Below are positions 5,483 to 7,495 of a stretch of 7,495 nucleotides of DNA, one piece after another. The notes under the pieces are model-generated. The model saw only the letters and a program-made list of their open reading frames with translations. It did no database searches and had not been told where the DNA came from. Source of the DNA: an uncultured Acidobacteriota bacterium. Its GTDB lineage: Bacteria > Acidobacteriota > Blastocatellia > Pyrinomonadales > Pyrinomonadaceae. The position numbers and the translations under genes were made by a program. Positions within the stretch are counted from its first letter, which is position 1, and the number at the start of each line of letters is the position of its first letter. The DNA lies in NCBI GenBank assembly GCA_902826385.1, contig CADEEU010000178.1, forward strand, positions 1 through 7,495, in the 5' to 3' direction.

Positions 5483-6601
5483 TTGAAAGAAATCGCGGAA
5501 ATATTAAAGGCGGTCGATGGCTTTGCCGATGGAGAAAAAGCGGTGCTCGCGACCGTTGTCGATCTGAAAGGCTCGGGCTATCGTCTGCCGGGTGCACGGA
5601 TGCTGATCAAAGCAAACGGCGACGCCGTCGGAACAGTTTCCGGCGGATGCCTCGAAGCCGACGTTATGGAACGGGCTAAACGCGTGCTCGAAACCGGCCG
5701 GGCCGAGGTTTTTGTTTACGACACGACCGTCGACGAGAATTCGGTTTTCAGTTTGAACATGGGCTGCCGCGGCGTGCTGCGAATATTGCTGGAACCGGTC
5801 GGACGCGACTCTTTGATCGTATCGGCGATACGCGACGCCTACGAAAAACGCCAACGCACGTCGGCGGCCACGCTCATCGAAGCTGCAGAATCTAAGCACG
5901 CAGTCGGAAGCCGCGTCGTGTTTGAGTCAGGTCCGTCAAAGCTTGAAGATCCGAATGATCTGATTGAAACGTTCGGAGGTTTGCAACATGATCTCGCCAC
6001 ATTTTCGGGGTCGGTTTCGAATTACGAGACCATTCGCTACGAAACCGAAAACACGACCGTCGAGTTCGTTTTTGAATCGATCCTGCCGCCCGTTCGGCTT
6101 TTGATTTTTGGCGCGGGTGCGGACGCCGTTCCGCTGGCGGACGCGGCAAACGGGCTTGGTTGGCGGATTGAAATTTGCGATCACCGGCCCGCATTTTTGA
6201 ATGCCGGGCGGTTTTCGAACGCCGAAACATTGACCGCCGTCAGCCGCGACGAAGTTCCGAATTTTAGCTCCGACAAGCTGACCGCGATCGTTCTGATGAA
6301 CCACAACTACGACCGCGACAAGGCGATGCTGCCCGCCGCGTTGCGTTCCGATGCGTTTTACGTCGGCGCGTTGGGGCCGAAAAAACGCACCGAACAGATG
6401 CTGGACGAGCTTACCGCCGCGGGGGAATCGTTCGATGAAAAAGATCTTTCGTATCTGCGTTCGCCCGCCGGTTTGGACATCGGCGGCGACACGCCGGAGG
6501 CAATCGCTGTTTCGATAATCGCAGAGATTCAAAGCGTCCTGAAAAATCGCCCGGGCGGCCCCTTGCGCGAACGCAACGCTCCGATCTATGACCGCAAATG
6601 A
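5483..6601 (+). CDS. xdhC: XdhC/CoxI-family molybdenum cofactor insertion chaperone
   Basis: This 372-residue protein has the two expected parts. The N-terminal XdhC/CoxI domain carries GSGYRLPGARMLI (30-42) and GTVSGGCLEADV (50-61), where C56 is a conserved-type cysteine. The C-terminal Rossmann-like domain opens with LLIFGAGADAVPLA (about 206-219) and contains YVGALGPKKR and a DIGGDTPEAIAVSIIAEI ending typical of the family. Family members such as Rhodobacter XdhC and E. coli PaoD bind the molybdenum cofactor, promote its sulfuration and deliver it to the apo-hydroxylase, so its place next to iorAB-type genes fits. The start appears to be TTG at 5483: the family begins with this KEIAEIL helix, an in-frame stop lies four codons upstream, and no ATG exists before M40. 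No clear ribosome site is seen, so translation may depend on ribosomes finishing the VOC gene. The end overlaps the next gene by 14 bases. Confidence 0.9.
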   Translation: MKEIAEILKAVDGFADGEKAVLATVVDLKGSGYRLPGARMLIKANGDAVGTVSGGCLEADVMERAKRVLETGRAEVFVYDTTVDENSVFSLNMGCRGVLRILLEPVGRDSLIVSAIRDAYEKRQRTSAATLIEAAESKHAVGSRVVFESGPSKLEDPNDLIETFGGLQHDLATFSGSVSNYETIRYETENTTVEFVFESILPPVRLLIFGAGADAVPLADAANGLGWRIEICDHRPAFLNAGRFSNAETLTAVSRDEVPNFSSDKLTAIVLMNHNYDRDKAMLPAALRSDAFYVGALGPKKRTEQMLDELTAAGESFDEKDLSYLRSPAGLDIGGDTPEAIAVSIIAEIQSVLKNRPGGPLRERNAPIYDRK

Positions 6602-7184
6602 AAAACCAAAGCTCGGTGCCATGCTGCTGGCCGCAGGCGGTTCGTCTCGGCTGGGGCAGCCGAAGCAGATTTTGGTCTACGAGGGCGAAACTCTCTTAAA
6701 ACGGGCCGCGCGTTCGCTCGCAGATTCGGTTTACTTTCCGGTTGTCGTAGTGCTTGGCTCCAGCTCCGATTCGGCGTTGCTCGAGATCGCCGGGCTACCC
6801 GTTTATCATGCGATCAATGAGAAATGGGCTGATGGAATGAGTTCGTCGATAAAGGTTGGTTTGCGAAAACTGCTCGAACTCGAGCCCGATCTTGATGGTG
6901 TTCTTATTGCGCTCTGCGATCAGCCGAAAATAACGACTGAAAAGTTCGACAAATTTGCGGCGAAGTTTACAGAAACGCCCGCGTCGGTGATCGCGGCGAA
7001 GTACGAAGATGTTGCGGGAGTTCCCTCCCTTTTCCGTCGAGATGCTTTTGATGAGCTGTTTAGTCTGGAAGGAGACAAAGGTGCAAGAGAGATCATCAGA
7101 AATCGCCTGGATTTGATAACGATCGACCTTCCCGAAGCTAAATTTGATATCGATACGCCAGCCGACGCGGACCAGTTATCTTAA
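6588..7184 (+). CDS. mocA: MocA-type molybdenum cofactor cytidylyltransferase (MobA-like NTP transferase)
   Basis: This 198-residue nucleotidyltransferase has the signature LLAAGGSSRLGQPKQ (13-27) for NTP and pyrophosphate binding. NEKWADGMSSSIKVGL in the middle and ALCDQP (108-113, with D111 as a likely metal-binding residue) follow, and the family-typical FDIDTPADADQL closes the protein. Such proteins attach CMP (MocA) or GMP (MobA) to molybdopterin. CMP is the better guess because hydroxylases of the xanthine oxidase family in bacteria commonly use molybdopterin cytosine dinucleotide, and the gene sits beside an XdhC chaperone. The ATG at 6588 lies inside the end of the upstream gene in another frame, so the two are translationally coupled. 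It is the last gene of the operon; the gap to the convergent gene is only 16 bases. The product is cytoplasmic. Confidence 0.88.
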   Translation: MTANEKPKLGAMLLAAGGSSRLGQPKQILVYEGETLLKRAARSLADSVYFPVVVVLGSSSDSALLEIAGLPVYHAINEKWADGMSSSIKVGLRKLLELEPDLDGVLIALCDQPKITTEKFDKFAAKFTETPASVIAAKYEDVAGVPSLFRRDAFDELFSLEGDKGAREIIRNRLDLITIDLPEAKFDIDTPADADQLS

Positions 7185-7200
7185 TTCTTAGAATTTATCT

Positions 7201-7495
7201 TCAATCGTAATCGGTTATTGCCGACTTGAAAATTCCCGTCAACCTTGCGGCTTCCTTTTTGGACAATGCTCCTGCTTCGACGGCTCGCGGTTTCTTCAGC
7301 CCAATGTCCTTCCCGTCATCGGTCATTTTAATCATGCGGGCGCCGGCGAAATAGAGACGTGATTCCTTTACGGCTGAATCTTCGTTTGTAAAAAATACAA
7401 AAATCAACGCACCCGAATTATCGAAATAAAACTCCGCACGTTCTGTCCGGGCCGAACGACTATACTCTGCGTTTACTTTCATCAATCGGTCAGGG
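7201..7495 (-). CDS. C-terminal part of an uncharacterised protein (runs off the window)
   Basis: The minus-strand frame is open from the right edge to the stop at 7201-7203, about 97 codons. Internal candidate starts (ATG at 7480-7482, TTG at 7483-7485) are near the edge, but the frame continues past them (P-D-R-L-M-K...). I read this as the C-terminal part of a longer gene rather than a complete 93-residue protein. The segment AEFYFDNSGALIFVFFTNED followed by SRLYFAGARMIKMTDDGKDI has the alternating aromatic-strand pattern of small beta-rich domains that repeat a YFD/LYF unit. The rest is basic and helical (LSKKEAARLTGIFKSAI). I do not recognise a family. It converges on the molybdo-hydroxylase operon and is probably unrelated to it. 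Confidence 0.6.
   Translation of the reverse strand, partial: PDRLMKVNAEYSRSARTERAEFYFDNSGALIFVFFTNEDSAVKESRLYFAGARMIKMTDDGKDIGLKKPRAVEAGALSKKEAARLTGIFKSAITDYD

Noticed and set aside
5936..6622. Open minus-strand frame opposite the XdhC gene (228 codons)
   Set aside because: Its Arg/Gln/His-rich composition is typical of an antisense shadow, and the + strand protein has clear family motifs throughout.
7183..7195. AATTCT-T-AGAATT palindrome between the converging genes as a terminator
   Set aside because: The arms are only six bases, AT-rich, with a one-base centre and no clear T-tract; too weak to call.

Overview
The window looks like a bacterial chromosome of moderately high GC with clear Shine-Dalgarno sites. 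It has two parts: a small phage-type structural segment on the left (about 1-1545) and a metabolic operon on the right (1779-7184), both on the + strand. The last ~300 bases hold the end of a convergent minus-strand gene. Dispersed CGGAT-rich palindromes, gene style and operon content suggest an environmental soil or sediment bacterium. Acidobacteriota is my guess only; no taxonomic marker is present.

Left part: a 13-codon tail of an upstream gene (ends at 41), a major capsid protein of the P22-coat-like group (221-1072) and a small head-tail connector-like protein (1206-1544). The two gaps around the capsid gene each hold one copy of the same kind of nested palindrome (54-168 and 1079-1171), built from CGGAT/ATCCG words spaced about 9-10 bases apart. 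An intrinsic terminator (1551-1580) closes this part. It is followed at once by a second, long imperfect inverted repeat (1583-1629).

Junction and control region (1545-1778): after the hairpins come three GATTTG words exactly 22 bases apart (1625, 1647, 1669) and an extended -10 promoter (TGTTATAAT, 1716-1724) with no good -35. This arrangement suggests activator-dependent control of the operon.

Right part: six tightly packed genes. In order they encode a small [2Fe-2S] subunit, a Tat-exported molybdopterin hydroxylase large subunit (isoquinoline 1-oxidoreductase type), a di-heme c-type cytochrome, a VOC/glyoxalase-fold protein, an XdhC-family cofactor insertion chaperone and a MocA-type molybdopterin cytidylyltransferase. 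Together they look like a self-contained periplasmic oxidation system. MocA would make the cytosine-dinucleotide form of the cofactor, XdhC would load it into the large subunit, the folded Fe-S/Mo complex would leave through Tat, and electrons would pass Mo -> 2Fe-2S -> cytochrome c -> respiratory chain. The substrate cannot be read from sequence. The VOC protein is the least expected member and may handle the substrate or product.
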